A stretch of 34,238 bases of DNA from Anaerolineaceae bacterium (GCA_003446605.1 DMDF01000021.1:1-34238), one strand, 5' to 3'. Positions 16,715-25,974 are shown, counted from the first letter of the stretch. Numbers and translations: made by a program. Notes: generated by a model from the sequence alone, not told the origin.

Positions 16715-16738
16715 TTAACTTGATTTTCACCAAGTCAA
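16715..16738. terminator. Possible weak hairpin between LUD gene and arfB
   Basis: TTAACTTG and CAAGTCAA form an 8-bp stem with one G-T pair and an 8-bp loop in the convergent LUD-arfB gap. No clean T-run follows, so it is weak as an intrinsic terminator. Confidence 0.25.
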
Positions 16739-16750
16739 ATTGACCTACTT

Positions 16751-17173
16751 TTATTCTTTGTAATCCGTCGAACGCCGCTCGCGCTTCTTTTGCGCCTGCC
16801 GGCGTTTTTTCTCCAGGCGCCGTTCTACGGCTGCATGGGAGGGACGCGTTGCCCGGCGCCGGCGGAGTGGTTGGGCTGCTTCCCTGATCAGTGCCACCAA
16901 TCGATTGAAAGCGTCCTCTTTATTGGCTTCCTGGGTACGGTAGCGGCTGGCATTGATGATCAGTTCTCCTTCTTTTGTGATACGGCTGCCTGCCAGTCGC
17001 ATTAACCTTGCTCGCACCGGCTCTGGCAGGGATGGGCTGTGCGCCACATCAAAGCGCAACTGCACCGCTGTGGCAACTTTGTTGACATTCTGCCCACCCG
17101 GACCGGATGCTTGCACAAAATCGTAATGCAGTTCAGATTCATTGAGAGAGAGGGACGCGGTAATTTTGATCAT
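16751..17173 (-). CDS. arfB: Peptidyl-tRNA hydrolase ArfB
   Basis: A 140-residue release-factor-like rescue protein, normal length. The catalytic GGQ (G26, G27, Q28) lies in QASGPGGQNVNKV, followed by the release-factor fold (VQLRFDVAHSPSLP...SRITKEGELIINASRYRTQEANKEDA). The C-terminus is strongly basic (RRRRATRPSHAAVERRLEKKRRQAQKKRER), as in ArfB, where it reads an empty mRNA channel on stalled ribosomes. It hydrolyses peptidyl-tRNA there. It is convergent with the LUD gene and lies directly downstream of the FtsX-type ABC operon. A truncated relative lies at 22472-22594. Confidence 0.93.
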   Translation of the reverse strand: MIKITASLSLNESELHYDFVQASGPGGQNVNKVATAVQLRFDVAHSPSLPEPVRARLMRLAGSRITKEGELIINASRYRTQEANKEDAFNRLVALIREAAQPLRRRRATRPSHAAVERRLEKKRRQAQKKRERRSTDYKE

Positions 17174-17249
17174 AAATCTCTATATTAAGGTATTTTACCC
17201 GCCTGGAGAAGATGCCGCTATGAATTTTTATTTCATCTGAGAAATGCTC

Positions 17250-17930
17250 TCATGAAACGAGCATGCCATCTTTGATGTTCAGGATCTCACTTGCATGAGA
17301 GGCAATATTCACATCATGCGTCACCAACAGAATGGTGGTTCCCTGTTCCTCTTTCAATTGCTTGAGCGAATTCATTACCTCCTTTCCCATGCCCGTATCC
17401 AGGTTCCCGGTTGGTTCATCCGCCAGGATCAATTTGGGATGATTGATCATGGCACGCGCGATGGCAACCCGTTGTTGTTCCCCCCCTGAAAGTTCCCCGG
17501 GTAGGTGATCAAAGCGCTCCCCCAGTCCGATCATCTCGATCAATTCTTTTGCTCTCTCTTCTAAATCAAAGGAAAGTTCGTTGCGAAAGGGTAAAAGCGG
17601 AATCATCACATTTTCCATCACATTCAGGGACGGAATCAAGTTGAACAACTGAAAGACAAAACCAATATTTTCCCTGCGAAAATCAGCCAGCTGATCATCG
17701 TTTAGCGAATCAACAGCAACCCCTTCAAAAAACAATTTCCCATGGGTGGGTACATCCAGCGTACCAATCAAATTCAACAGCGTTGTCTTACCACTTCCCG
17801 AAGGACCCATAATGGCGGTGAAATATCCTCTTTTCAACCACAGGGAGACGTCCTTCACCGCACGCACCATGCGCGTGCCACTGCTGTAATCTTTGCCCAA
17901 TTGCCAACATTCCATCAGAATATCGTTCAT
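17250..17930 (-). CDS. MacB/LolD-type ABC transporter ATP-binding protein
   Basis: A 226-residue ATPase with Walker A GPSGSGKT (about 42-49), signature LSGGEQQRVAIARA, Walker B LILADEPTGNLD and H-loop VTHD, as in the MacB/LolD/FtsE group that partners FtsX-fold permeases. Complete. Its ATG overlaps the TGA of the 1385-residue permease (ATGA), so the two are one transport system that works on substrates outside or in the membrane rather than exporting by a conventional channel. Substrate unknown. Confidence 0.93.
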   Translation of the reverse strand: MNDILMECWQLGKDYSSGTRMVRAVKDVSLWLKRGYFTAIMGPSGSGKTTLLNLIGTLDVPTHGKLFFEGVAVDSLNDDQLADFRRENIGFVFQLFNLIPSLNVMENVMIPLLPFRNELSFDLEERAKELIEMIGLGERFDHLPGELSGGEQQRVAIARAMINHPKLILADEPTGNLDTGMGKEVMNSLKQLKEEQGTTILLVTHDVNIASHASEILNIKDGMLVS

Positions 17931-20900
17931 TTTTCTTCTCCAATGACATTCTGTATGCTCTGATAAATCAAAGCAGTCACCTTGACCAGGTCCTCTTCTT
18001 GGATGGTAGACAAATCGTCATATTCGCTTCCCAGCATTTCATTTCCCACCCCGTAAATGCCAATCGCAGGCAGATCATCCGACAAAAGAATCGGGAGGGA
18101 CGTGGGAAAATACCATTCTTCCAACGAGGATGAAATAGGGATGTCCAGTGTTTTTCCAGCCTGTTTCACAGCAGCTTTCAAGGCTGCCGGGCTCTCGCTC
18201 AACCCCATGCGACGGGTTGTCTGCAGGGTGAAGTTCTCCAAAACATCCTCTTCATCCAGGTTGATAAATTTCGACCAATACCCCTCCACAAAATATTGTC
18301 CTTCTTTTTCCATGCGAGTGGTGTCGACAGATGACTCCATCTCCTCCAGATATTCGCTGACAAGCAACCTCTCCCAATTGCCCGTCCAGGCGATATCGAA
18401 AGCAGCCACAACACGTGAGGTTTCCTGGGCATGGAGTTGGAGATAGGTGATCAAGCCACTGTAGATGCTCTCCTGCCCTGGCAGCAAGATGAATCGCACC
18501 GTACATGCCGGGGGATCATTTGCAAACAAGCGGGCTAGTTCAAGCACGGTAGCAATGCTGCTTGCGCTTTGATCTGCACCCGGGCTGTTCAAGGAAGATT
18601 CATAATGACTGATGACCCAAATCTCCTTTTCTGGATGGTCCTTTCCATGAATGACTCCACTGACCGCTTCTCCAAGCGTTACACTGGCAAATAGATCAGC
18701 GCGGCTAGCCAGCATATCTTTCATTTCAGGAGTCAAATCCGTGCTCACTGTGAAGGCAGTTGCAGATAGATCCGCATTTTGTACCAAAGCTGCTCCAATG
18801 CCTTGATCCAAAGGAGCATTCACATAAAAATCCTCGTCCACAAGGAGAATCTTTCCCTTTAGTGCATTCGTCGTTGGCCAGTGCCCATCCTCTGTTTTAT
18901 ACAGGAGAGGAAAACGTTTCCCTACGTACTCCTGCAAGTTCCCCAGGTGAGATGCTATGGCTATAAGACGGCTGTTCTCTCCTGCAGTACTCAGATATTT
19001 ATAGTCAGCCCCATATATTGTATCCAATCCAACTCCATCAGCGTTATAGATGGTGAGTGCCTGGAGGGGTACCCACTCGCGCTGGATAGCTAATCCATAG
19101 CTTTCGAATGTTTGTACAATTTCTGCAACTATGTTTTGGGAAGCGCTATTGGAGAGTGTCGCCGCACCTTCTTCGCTTACATTTTCGATGGTTGTCATCA
19201 TCGCTGCGCTATCAATTCCAAATTGGTCATAAATCATCTCCTCAGTAGGAGTGCTCCTGGATGACCAGCTCTGCGGTATCAGCGAACCCTTCCCCGCCCA
19301 AAAAATGACACCTCCCAGCACCACCAACAGCAGTGCTATCAGGAGCATGGGTCTCATTTTCTTCTTGGCTTTTCCATTCGCTTCATATTTTAAAAACAAA
19401 CGCCGTGGGATCGTACGAGCCGGATACACAGCTATAATCCACCCGATGAGCAAAGACACCACAAAGCCAGCGGCAAAAATGATGAGCGTATTCGTGGTGA
19501 GGGTCTTTGAAAGCAACCAAAAGATCAGCGTCCCCAGTGTGCTCCCGATGATCCCCCCGATCCCGCTGAGAAAAACGCTCTCAAGAATGATCCAATTGGA
19601 GATATGCTTTTTCTTCCAGCCGGCAGCGTGCAAAAACTTAAACTCATCCAATCGTTCCCTTATGCCAAGCAACAAGTTTTCATACATCACCAGCATCCCC
19701 ATCACCAAGGCAATTCCCACAATCACAAAATGGTAGTTCCGCAAGCGCAGCGCGATGAATTCACCCAATAAAGTGACCTGCAGGATGCCTTGCAGATTCA
19801 ACAGGATATTTACGACCAGATTGACCAAGGTAATGCCGGTGGAAAATGTCAATAGTGTGAACAGATTACGGCGTTTGCGCCGTGAGAATTGGGTAAGAAA
19901 GAAATGGAAAAAAGTGAGTTTTTTCCATGGTCGTTTTTCAGCTTGATGTTGATGTGAGAATTCGCCCCTTTGGAGCAGTTCGCAGGGTGTTTTTTGCACG
20001 ACCCGTTTGATCGCCGGAATGCCGGAAACAGTGTATAGCAGGGGAACTGCCAGCGCTGTGCCGATGATCGAAAATAGGGAGGAATCTGCTCCCAGCGATC
20101 TTGTAAGCAATAGCGAAAATCCTGCTGCAGAGATAGCCCCCACCAAACCAATTGCGATCAATTCTGATAAGAGGTATCTGAATACATCCCTCTTTCTCCA
20201 GCCTACCGATCGCAAGACACCAACTTCCTCAATTCTAGACATCAAGGATATATTGGTAGTGAGTGCAATGAACACGCCGCATACGATCAAGAAAATGATC
20301 ATCAAGGAGATATTCACCGCATTGATCCCGTGGGTGATACGCTGTACAGCACCCAGGGTGGTCCATTCTTCTTCCAGATAACCCATTTCGGGAACATATA
20401 CCCACACATCACGCGGCGAGGAGCCGGCGATGATATCCACATGCAGTCCCGTCCGTTCGCTGATCTCACTCGCCACCCGTTCCACCTTATGCAGGTTTTC
20501 TTCTGAATATTCCTCAATGCCTACCACCCGTACGCGGATGGCGTCGATATAATCTTCTTGCCCGCTCAGATAGCTGGCTCCTTGCAGATTGGTCAGTGCC
20601 AGGGGTGGGCGCGTCACCACCGCTCCTGGGTTCAGCCCCGGCAAGATCGTTTGCGCAGGGAGAGGTTGTGCAGATTCGTCATACTTCAGTTCCGCCAGTG
20701 GCGGATCATAGATGCCCAATGGCGCGTAGGATAGCTCATCAATGCTGGCGTAGATGTCGCTGAGATCATAAATGCCCCTCACCTCGAACGTGAAACCCTC
20801 CGGTTCATGGCTCCTCAGTGGGCGGTAAATAACCTCTTCGTCTGCAATGAGCGGTAGGTTCTTATAAAAATTCTCCTCATATTTTTCACTCGCTGCCTTA

Positions 20901-22084
20901 AGTTCATCACTCAGTTCTTCTCCCCAGGTGCCATACTTCTTCAGTCGGAAGATAGGTACCTGGTCGTTGAAAGGAGAGGGGTCTACCACTTGGTAAGCAT
21001 ATCCGCCAGGCACAAGTGAGATATCTCGCATGACCACAACACCGCTAATCTCGTCATATTCTCTGCCCAACATCTTGCTGTTCACCGCTCCCCCATAGCG
21101 GGTGCTGAATACCACCGACTGAACCGCCAGCGGTTTGCGCTCCTGCGTCAGGTCGACCTCCTCGTCTAGGATAAGCTCGCCTTGAGCGTCCATAATGGGG
21201 GTATAATGCTCCACCAATTTTCGTATGCGCTCATCAGAAGGATCATAAGCTGAAGAGATATTGTTCACTTCAGTAATATCCTCCAACGGAAGGTCGTCAA
21301 TGCGTATCGAGACCCCCAGCCGACTGTAGGTCTGGTCATTGATGATGAGCGGTACCTTGGAGACTCTTTTACCAGAAACACTATCCCATCCCGGCGAGAG
21401 GGGCTCATCCTTTAGGTAGTCCCCTTCGATAAGTGCCTCATCCAGCCCGATCAACTGCGTCTCCTGCTGGGGGTCGATGCCCGCCACCAACACCCATTGG
21501 GAAGGAATATAGCCTATTACCAATTCTGCCATTTTTGCATTTGCCCGCACCGCAAGAGTATGAAAGAGATTTCCCTCTATGATTACATCACGAGCATTGT
21601 TAGCAATTGCGAAATAGCTATACTGCTCCGGCGCTCCCTGCAGCTCCGGGGTATCTCCCAGCCACTTGGTCCTGATCTGATAGAGTGTGTTTTCCTCCCA
21701 CGGATCCACGCGCACGATGATAGAGCCAGTATAGTTCACAAAATACCCGACCGTGGCGACCGGTGCCGCCACTTCCACATCATCGATACTCTTGATCAAG
21801 GTATATTGTTCATCTGTAATCCCCCCATAAGATGTTCCCAAATAATTTCCTTCCACCAACTGGGTCTCTCGCTCCACGTCAGAGACGGAAGATTCGGATC
21901 TGACCAGGATGTCATATTTGCCCCGCCAGTGTTCCGCGACCTCGGCAGTAGAAGTGACTTCGACTGTATGCAGCATGGCAGAAAACAGACTGATGCCGCA
22001 GCAGATGATGAACACCCCCACGATCTGCAACCAAGAAGGCTTCAGTATCTGCTTAAATTTGAAATGGTTGGGCTTAAACTTCAT
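17927..22084 (-). CDS. FtsX-like ABC permease with C-terminal M28-like domain
   Basis: A 1385-residue membrane protein. One helix near residue 20-40 is followed by a large exterior region (about 45-595), three helices of the first FtsX block (SLMIIFLIVCGVFIAL..., ...GIPAIKRVVQKTPCEL), a second FtsX block with about four helices, and one more helix near 925-945. A C-terminal exterior domain (about 1000-1385) resembles M28 peptidases: SHYES with H1160, GADQ with D1171, GQES with E1205, FDIAW with D1230. The usual catalytic Glu is replaced by Gln (Q1204) and the last metal His (SDHxPF) is not seen (TSLPILL), so it is probably inactive. Start at 22084 has AAAGG upstream and is preferred to an ATG at 22120. 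Coupled to the ATPase by a 4-bp overlap. Confidence 0.87.
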   Translation of the reverse strand: MKFKPNHFKFKQILKPSWLQIVGVFIICCGISLFSAMLHTVEVTSTAEVAEHWRGKYDILVRSESSVSDVERETQLVEGNYLGTSYGGITDEQYTLIKSIDDVEVAAPVATVGYFVNYTGSIIVRVDPWEENTLYQIRTKWLGDTPELQGAPEQYSYFAIANNARDVIIEGNLFHTLAVRANAKMAELVIGYIPSQWVLVAGIDPQQETQLIGLDEALIEGDYLKDEPLSPGWDSVSGKRVSKVPLIINDQTYSRLGVSIRIDDLPLEDITEVNNISSAYDPSDERIRKLVEHYTPIMDAQGELILDEEVDLTQERKPLAVQSVVFSTRYGGAVNSKMLGREYDEISGVVVMRDISLVPGGYAYQVVDPSPFNDQVPIFRLKKYGTWGEELSDELKAASEKYEENFYKNLPLIADEEVIYRPLRSHEPEGFTFEVRGIYDLSDIYASIDELSYAPLGIYDPPLAELKYDESAQPLPAQTILPGLNPGAVVTRPPLALTNLQGASYLSGQEDYIDAIRVRVVGIEEYSEENLHKVERVASEISERTGLHVDIIAGSSPRDVWVYVPEMGYLEEEWTTLGAVQRITHGINAVNISLMIIFLIVCGVFIALTTNISLMSRIEEVGVLRSVGWRKRDVFRYLLSELIAIGLVGAISAAGFSLLLTRSLGADSSLFSIIGTALAVPLLYTVSGIPAIKRVVQKTPCELLQRGEFSHQHQAEKRPWKKLTFFHFFLTQFSRRKRRNLFTLLTFSTGITLVNLVVNILLNLQGILQVTLLGEFIALRLRNYHFVIVGIALVMGMLVMYENLLLGIRERLDEFKFLHAAGWKKKHISNWIILESVFLSGIGGIIGSTLGTLIFWLLSKTLTTNTLIIFAAGFVVSLLIGWIIAVYPARTIPRRLFLKYEANGKAKKKMRPMLLIALLLVVLGGVIFWAGKGSLIPQSWSSRSTPTEEMIYDQFGIDSAAMMTTIENVSEEGAATLSNSASQNIVAEIVQTFESYGLAIQREWVPLQALTIYNADGVGLDTIYGADYKYLSTAGENSRLIAIASHLGNLQEYVGKRFPLLYKTEDGHWPTTNALKGKILLVDEDFYVNAPLDQGIGAALVQNADLSATAFTVSTDLTPEMKDMLASRADLFASVTLGEAVSGVIHGKDHPEKEIWVISHYESSLNSPGADQSASSIATVLELARLFANDPPACTVRFILLPGQESIYSGLITYLQLHAQETSRVVAAFDIAWTGNWERLLVSEYLEEMESSVDTTRMEKEGQYFVEGYWSKFINLDEEDVLENFTLQTTRRMGLSESPAALKAAVKQAGKTLDIPISSSLEEWYFPTSLPILLSDDLPAIGIYGVGNEMLGSEYDDLSTIQEEDLVKVTALIYQSIQNVIGEEK

Positions 22085-22224
22085 CGAGATACCTTTGTTG
22101 ATGAACTCAGGATTTCCCAATAAGTATTTAAAATAATGACATCGGATTAGCGAAAAAATCCACCAATCCGTAATTGGATAATACCATCAAAAATTCACTG
22201 ATAAGGATAGTTAAAAATATCACT

Positions 22225-22254
22225 ATTTGTAGATTACTGATTTGTAGATTACTG
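22225..22254. repeat. 15-bp tandem direct repeat, two copies
   Basis: ATTTGTAGATTACTG occurs twice head to tail, without spacer (22225-22239 and 22240-22254). No coding role. Could be a slippage product. Confidence 0.85.
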
Positions 22255-22471
22255 CAAAATTTTAAGTTTAAGGAGAGTACCAGGTACACTGCTCAATGTC
22301 CAGGTTTGGGAATAGGGGCTGCTATCCCCACAACGGAATTGATGGTAATAATAATACGTTCCTGTAGTATATCCACAGTTCTGAGCAAATACTTCAGTAT
22401 CATTTTAAATGTTTTAAGGGGAGAGATAAAGTAACGAAGATCATGATAGTTACACTTCAAGATAAATTATT

Positions 22472-22594
22472 TTAAAATAGTTGCGCTCCCGGGATTATCT
22501 TGTTGGCGTTCTGTCCGCTCGGTCCGGATGCTCGCACAAAATCGTAGTGTATCCCCTTTTCGTCCAGTGAAAGGTCACGCGTTATCTCGGTCAT
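22472..22594 (-). pseudogene. Truncated arfB-like relic
   Basis: A 40-codon frame on the reverse strand: MTEITRDLSLDEKGIHYDFV then RASGPSGQNANKI, ending at TAA. It aligns with residues 1-32 of the intact arfB at 16751-17173 (YDFVxASGPxGQNxNK), but the catalytic GGQ is SGQ and the remaining about 100 residues are missing. It is more diverged from the intact gene than a fresh duplication would be. Whole ABC operon lies between the two. Reading it as a decayed paralogue is inference; a small protein is less likely because the region beyond the GGQ is lost. Confidence 0.72.
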
Positions 22595-22739
22595 GTCTCC
22601 AGTATAACCGTTCATGTTCTATCTTTGATTATTAGATTTGTATCAACATAGCACAAGATTGCTTCCGTGGTTGCAATCGGCATAATAATAAATAGAAAAT
22701 GAATATATTTATGGGAAATATTAAAGAAGGAGACAATAA

Positions 22740-23072
22740 ATGGCAGGAAAAATTGAACTTAAAAACAGCAAGGGGCAGTTTATGTTCAATCTAAAAGCTT
22801 CCAATGGCAAGATCATCCTTACCAGCGAACGCTACACTACTAAATCCGGCGCTATGAACGGAATTGAATCCGTAAAAAAGAATTCGAAGCTTGATGGACA
22901 GTACGAGCGTCTGGAATCAAAAAAAGGCGAACCCTATTTTGTGCTGAAAGCCAAGAACAATGAACCCATTGGAAGAAGTGAAATGTATTCTTCCAAATCC
23001 GCCATAGAAAACGGTATCGCATCAGTAAAAGAGAACGCGCCTTCTGCTGAGATCGTGGATCTAACAGAGTAA
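22740..23072 (+). CDS. YegP/DUF1508 family protein
   Basis: A 110-residue protein made of two tandem YegP (DUF1508) repeats: FMFNLKASNGKIILTSERYTTKSGAMNGIESVKKNS (about 14-49) and YFVLKAKNNEPIGRSEMYSSKSAIENGIASVKENA (about 66-100). The start has AAGGAGA upstream. Function is unknown; related proteins are small, soluble and stress-associated. A good hairpin terminator follows. Stands alone as a monocistronic unit. Confidence 0.85.
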   Translation: MAGKIELKNSKGQFMFNLKASNGKIILTSERYTTKSGAMNGIESVKKNSKLDGQYERLESKKGEPYFVLKAKNNEPIGRSEMYSSKSAIENGIASVKENAPSAEIVDLTE

Positions 23073-23100
23073 AGCTGTTGCTAATCAATTGACAAACAAA

Positions 23101-23140
23101 AATACACTCACCATATCTATAAATGGCGAGTGTATTTCAT
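23101..23140 (+). terminator. Intrinsic terminator after yegP-like gene
   Basis: AATACACTC (23101-23109) pairs exactly with GAGTGTATT (23128-23136), and inside, CCAT pairs with ATGG around an 8-nt loop, with one internal mismatch. The stem is followed by TTCATATTTT. It lies 28 bp after the yegP stop. Confidence 0.7.
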
Positions 23141-23206
23141 ATTTTCCCTATGGATTGGCGCTTGTATCCTTCGTTCATGGTCATTATTTGAAAAGTCATA
23201 AGGGGA

Positions 23207-23212
23207 TATAAT
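23207..23212 (+). promoter_or_regulatory. -10 box of transaldolase-like gene
   Basis: Perfect TATAAT placed about 26 bp before the ATG at 23238. A weak -35 (TTATTT) lies 17 bp upstream. A preceding terminator supports a new transcription unit here. Confidence 0.45.
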
Positions 23213-23237
23213 AAAGCGCAATTCTACAGGAGATGAG

Positions 23238-23876
23238 ATGACCATATACGTAGATTCCGCCATCCCGGAAGAAGTGCTGCAAGCCGCTGATTGGGGTTGG
23301 ATCGGTGGGGTAACCACCAACCCGGGTTTGTTGGCAAAGAGCCCCCTGCCACCCCGTGAAACTCTGAAACAATTAGCTGCGATGGTGAATGGGTATGTTT
23401 TTTACCAACTGACCGCACCCACTCTGGATGGCATGCTGCAGGAAGCGCTCGAAGCACACCACCTTCTCTCTGATCAGCTGGTCTTGAAAATTCCTGCCAC
23501 AACCCTTGGTTTTCAAGTAGCAGCTCGTTTATCAGATGATTATACCTGTGCCATCACTGCCATCTTTTCACCAGAGCAAGCTCTGCTTGCGCAAGCCTGC
23601 GGTGCGCGCTATGCCATCTACTATCATAACCGTGCCAAACAGTGGATGCCGGAAGGGGCAGAGTTAGGTCCTAAAATGGTGCGGCTGCTGGCTGGCAATC
23701 AGGACACTGAAGTACTGGCAGCCAGTTTCAAGAGCAAGCAAGAGATCTACGAAGCTGCCAGCGCAGGCGTAAAGCATCTCACCATTAATTTCGACCTATT
23801 AAAAACACTGGCTGAAGATGAGTTCAGCCAAAGAGCTGTGGATGAGTTCAACTCCAACGGGGTCGGTATCCTTTAA
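23238..23876 (+). CDS. Transaldolase / fructose-6-phosphate aldolase-like
   Basis: A 212-residue class I aldolase of the small TalC/FSA type, complete. The Schiff-base lysine is K84 in LVLKIPAT, the family motif TTNPGLLAKS (about 26-35) precedes it, and GARYAIYYHNRAKQ follows (FSA: GAEYVxPYxNR). It interconverts or cleaves sugar phosphates in the non-oxidative pentose phosphate pathway. The choice between transaldolase and fructose-6-phosphate aldolase cannot be made by eye. galE follows 35 bp downstream. Confidence 0.9.
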   Translation: MTIYVDSAIPEEVLQAADWGWIGGVTTNPGLLAKSPLPPRETLKQLAAMVNGYVFYQLTAPTLDGMLQEALEAHHLLSDQLVLKIPATTLGFQVAARLSDDYTCAITAIFSPEQALLAQACGARYAIYYHNRAKQWMPEGAELGPKMVRLLAGNQDTEVLAASFKSKQEIYEAASAGVKHLTINFDLLKTLAEDEFSQRAVDEFNSNGVGIL

Positions 23877-23911
23877 ATTTAACAACAACATCGCTTTGTA
23901 ATGGAGGGAAC

Positions 23912-24925
23912 ATGAAATTCTTGATCACTGGAGGTGCCGGTTATATCGGCAGCACGATCGCATCTGCCATGGAAGATAATGGGCACACTCCCATCATCCT
24001 GGATTCTTTGGTAACCGGAAAAGCGGAGTTCACCGCAAACCGCACCTTTTACAGAGGCGATATCGCCGATAAGGCGCTGGTACAGGGTATTTTTGAAGAC
24101 CATCCCGATATTGAGGCGGTCATCCACTGTGCTGCTTTAATCGTCGTCCCCGAATCCACCCAGAAACCCTACGAATACTACCGTGAGAATGTGGGCAAAT
24201 CTCTAGAATTATTTGATACCCTTCATAAGGTAGGCTGCAAGCGTATCGTCTTCAGCTCATCCGCCTCCATTTATGACACTGTTCCTGGTTTCATGGTCAC
24301 CGAGAGTTCCCCGCTCAATCCCACCAATCCATACGCACGCACCAAGATGATGATGGAGATGATACTGCGAGATTTCTGCCAGGCGTATGGTATGCAGGGC
24401 ATCGCCCTACGTTATTTCAACCCGATTGGAGCTGACCCCAAGATGCGCTCAGGGCTGCACGATCAGAACCCATCCCATGTGGTCGCCAAGATGGTGGAGG
24501 TGCAGTTGGGCAGGCTGCCTGAATTTGTTATCACCGGCACTGATTATGCCACCCGTGACGGCACTGGCATCCGCGACTATATCCACATCTGGGATCTGGT
24601 ACGCGCTCACATCAATGCGGTCACCGATTTTGATGCAGTCTTCAAACGAGCATGCAATCCGAAAGAGAACTATCTGGTTATCAACCTCGGTTCAGGTAAT
24701 GGTGTCACCGTACGTGAACTGGTCACCGCTTTTGAATCGGTTATCGGTCACTCCATCAACAAACGCGAGGGTCCGCGCCGCCCCGGAGATGCTGCCGGAG
24801 CGTATGCTAATGCTGACCTAGCAGCTAAATTATTAAATTGGAAGACTGAGCTCTCAATCGAGCAGGGTATCGCGGATGCGCTCAAATGGGGTGAATTACG
24901 GGATAAAGTGCTGCATTATTCCTGA
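23912..24925 (+). CDS. galE: UDP-glucose 4-epimerase GalE
   Basis: A 337-residue extended short-chain dehydrogenase. The NAD-binding motif GGAGYIGS (about 7-14), catalytic SSSAS block and NPYARTK (Tyr-x3-Lys) are present, together with the GalE-type RYFNPIGADP, GIRDYIHIWDL and LGSGNGVTV segments. It converts UDP-glucose and UDP-galactose for cell-surface sugars. The start follows GGAGGGAAC. The tail overlaps holA by 10 bp, tail to tail. Confidence 0.95.
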   Translation: MKFLITGGAGYIGSTIASAMEDNGHTPIILDSLVTGKAEFTANRTFYRGDIADKALVQGIFEDHPDIEAVIHCAALIVVPESTQKPYEYYRENVGKSLELFDTLHKVGCKRIVFSSSASIYDTVPGFMVTESSPLNPTNPYARTKMMMEMILRDFCQAYGMQGIALRYFNPIGADPKMRSGLHDQNPSHVVAKMVEVQLGRLPEFVITGTDYATRDGTGIRDYIHIWDLVRAHINAVTDFDAVFKRACNPKENYLVINLGSGNGVTVRELVTAFESVIGHSINKREGPRRPGDAAGAYANADLAAKLLNWKTELSIEQGIADALKWGELRDKVLHYS

Positions 24926-25974
24926 CCCAGCGGGGTTCTGATCTTTTCAAAAAAGACCAGCTCCAATCCAACCTCGGGTAAAACGTTGCCACGCTTGATC
25001 TCACCATCCAGATCATACAGCGCGAAATAGATTTGTTTCAATTCTTCATAGGTGAAGCGCCGGCACTGCTGGATCACTTTTTTGACCACATACGGATGTT
25101 CGTGGATTAAGCCAGCGATGGTGTCCGCACTGCTAATCCCTTCAGATAATGCTTCTTTCGTCAATAACAGCATGCGAAATTGACGCACGATCATGGAAAA
25201 TACACGCACATAATCCTGGTTGGCAAACATCAATTTCAGGTGATGGAGCGCGGTACTGCTATCTCCCAGGGCAAAGGCATCCACCATGGCGAATACATCT
25301 TCTTCAGGAATAAGAGTGCACAGCATACGAACATCGTCGCGGGTAATTTCCCTTTCAAAACCCGTGTATGTGCACAGTTTTTTTACTTCCTGTCTGAGCC
25401 GTAAAACATCATTCCCTGCAATCCCAGCCAATTCGAGCGCAACTGGACGTTGGATTTTTCCGCCCTCTTCGCTCACCATTTGTTGGATGCGGGCAGGAAG
25501 ACCGGAACGGGAGGGAATGCGAAATTCTTCCTTATATAACCAGGCTTCTTTTTGAGCGCTCCATTTTTCGAACCAGGGGTGAGAAGCATAACTATCCCAT
25601 TTCCACCCATTTTTTGTCTTTACCCAAATGCTGTGAATCTCCAATACCAGAGCGGTAGTAGGGGGAATATGTTCCATAATCTGCTGCCAGCGTTCAGTAT
25701 CAGACTTATTGATACGATCAAGCGGCTGGGCAAAGATGACCAGGCGACGCTCTACGCCAAATGGGAAAAGGCTTACATTCTTAAGCAGCTCATCCAGGGA
25801 ATCTACCTGACCATGTAACCTCGCGATATTGAGGGAAGCATAATCCGGATTTCCCATTTCTTTGATGAATCTTACCTCAACAGAGCGGATCGCGTCGAGG
25901 TCATCGCCAATAAAGATATATACAGATGGTTTCTGGGTATCTTCTGACGGTGATTGAGCAGGCATTTCCTTCAT
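24916..25974 (-). CDS. holA: DNA polymerase III delta subunit
   Basis: A 352-residue clamp-loader subunit of normal length. The N-terminal half contains YIFIGDDLDAIRSVEVRF and the SLNIARLHGQVDSLDELLKNVSLFPFGVERRLVIF segment; the C-terminal part has AMVDAFALGDSSTALHHLKLMF and VKKVIQQCRRFTYEELKQIYFALYDLDGEIKRG, typical of HolA. It opens the beta clamp in replication. Its ATG overlaps the stop of the DUF6391-like gene by 4 bp (ATGA), the last gene of a radA-DUF6391-holA unit. Confidence 0.92.
   Translation of the reverse strand: MKEMPAQSPSEDTQKPSVYIFIGDDLDAIRSVEVRFIKEMGNPDYASLNIARLHGQVDSLDELLKNVSLFPFGVERRLVIFAQPLDRINKSDTERWQQIMEHIPPTTALVLEIHSIWVKTKNGWKWDSYASHPWFEKWSAQKEAWLYKEEFRIPSRSGLPARIQQMVSEEGGKIQRPVALELAGIAGNDVLRLRQEVKKLCTYTGFEREITRDDVRMLCTLIPEEDVFAMVDAFALGDSSTALHHLKLMFANQDYVRVFSMIVRQFRMLLLTKEALSEGISSADTIAGLIHEHPYVVKKVIQQCRRFTYEELKQIYFALYDLDGEIKRGNVLPEVGLELVFFEKIRTPLGQE

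Larger units (their letters stand above)
22085..22739. other. 655-bp low-coding-density gap
   Basis: No convincing intact gene. It holds a truncated arfB-like relic (22472-22594, reverse strand), a 15-bp tandem direct repeat (22225-22254), and probably the promoters of the ABC operon (leftward) and yegP (rightward), for which I see no clear boxes. The left part is AT-rich. An 86-codon frame at 22174 does not look like a real protein. Confidence 0.6.

Noticed and set aside
21497..22123. 208-codon plus-strand frame
   Set aside because: Antisense to the start of the FtsX-like permease, whose frame is supported by topology and coupling.
22174..22434. 86-codon open frame in the gap
   Set aside because: It covers the tandem repeat and AT-rich sequence, has no ribosome binding site I can see and no recognisable domain.
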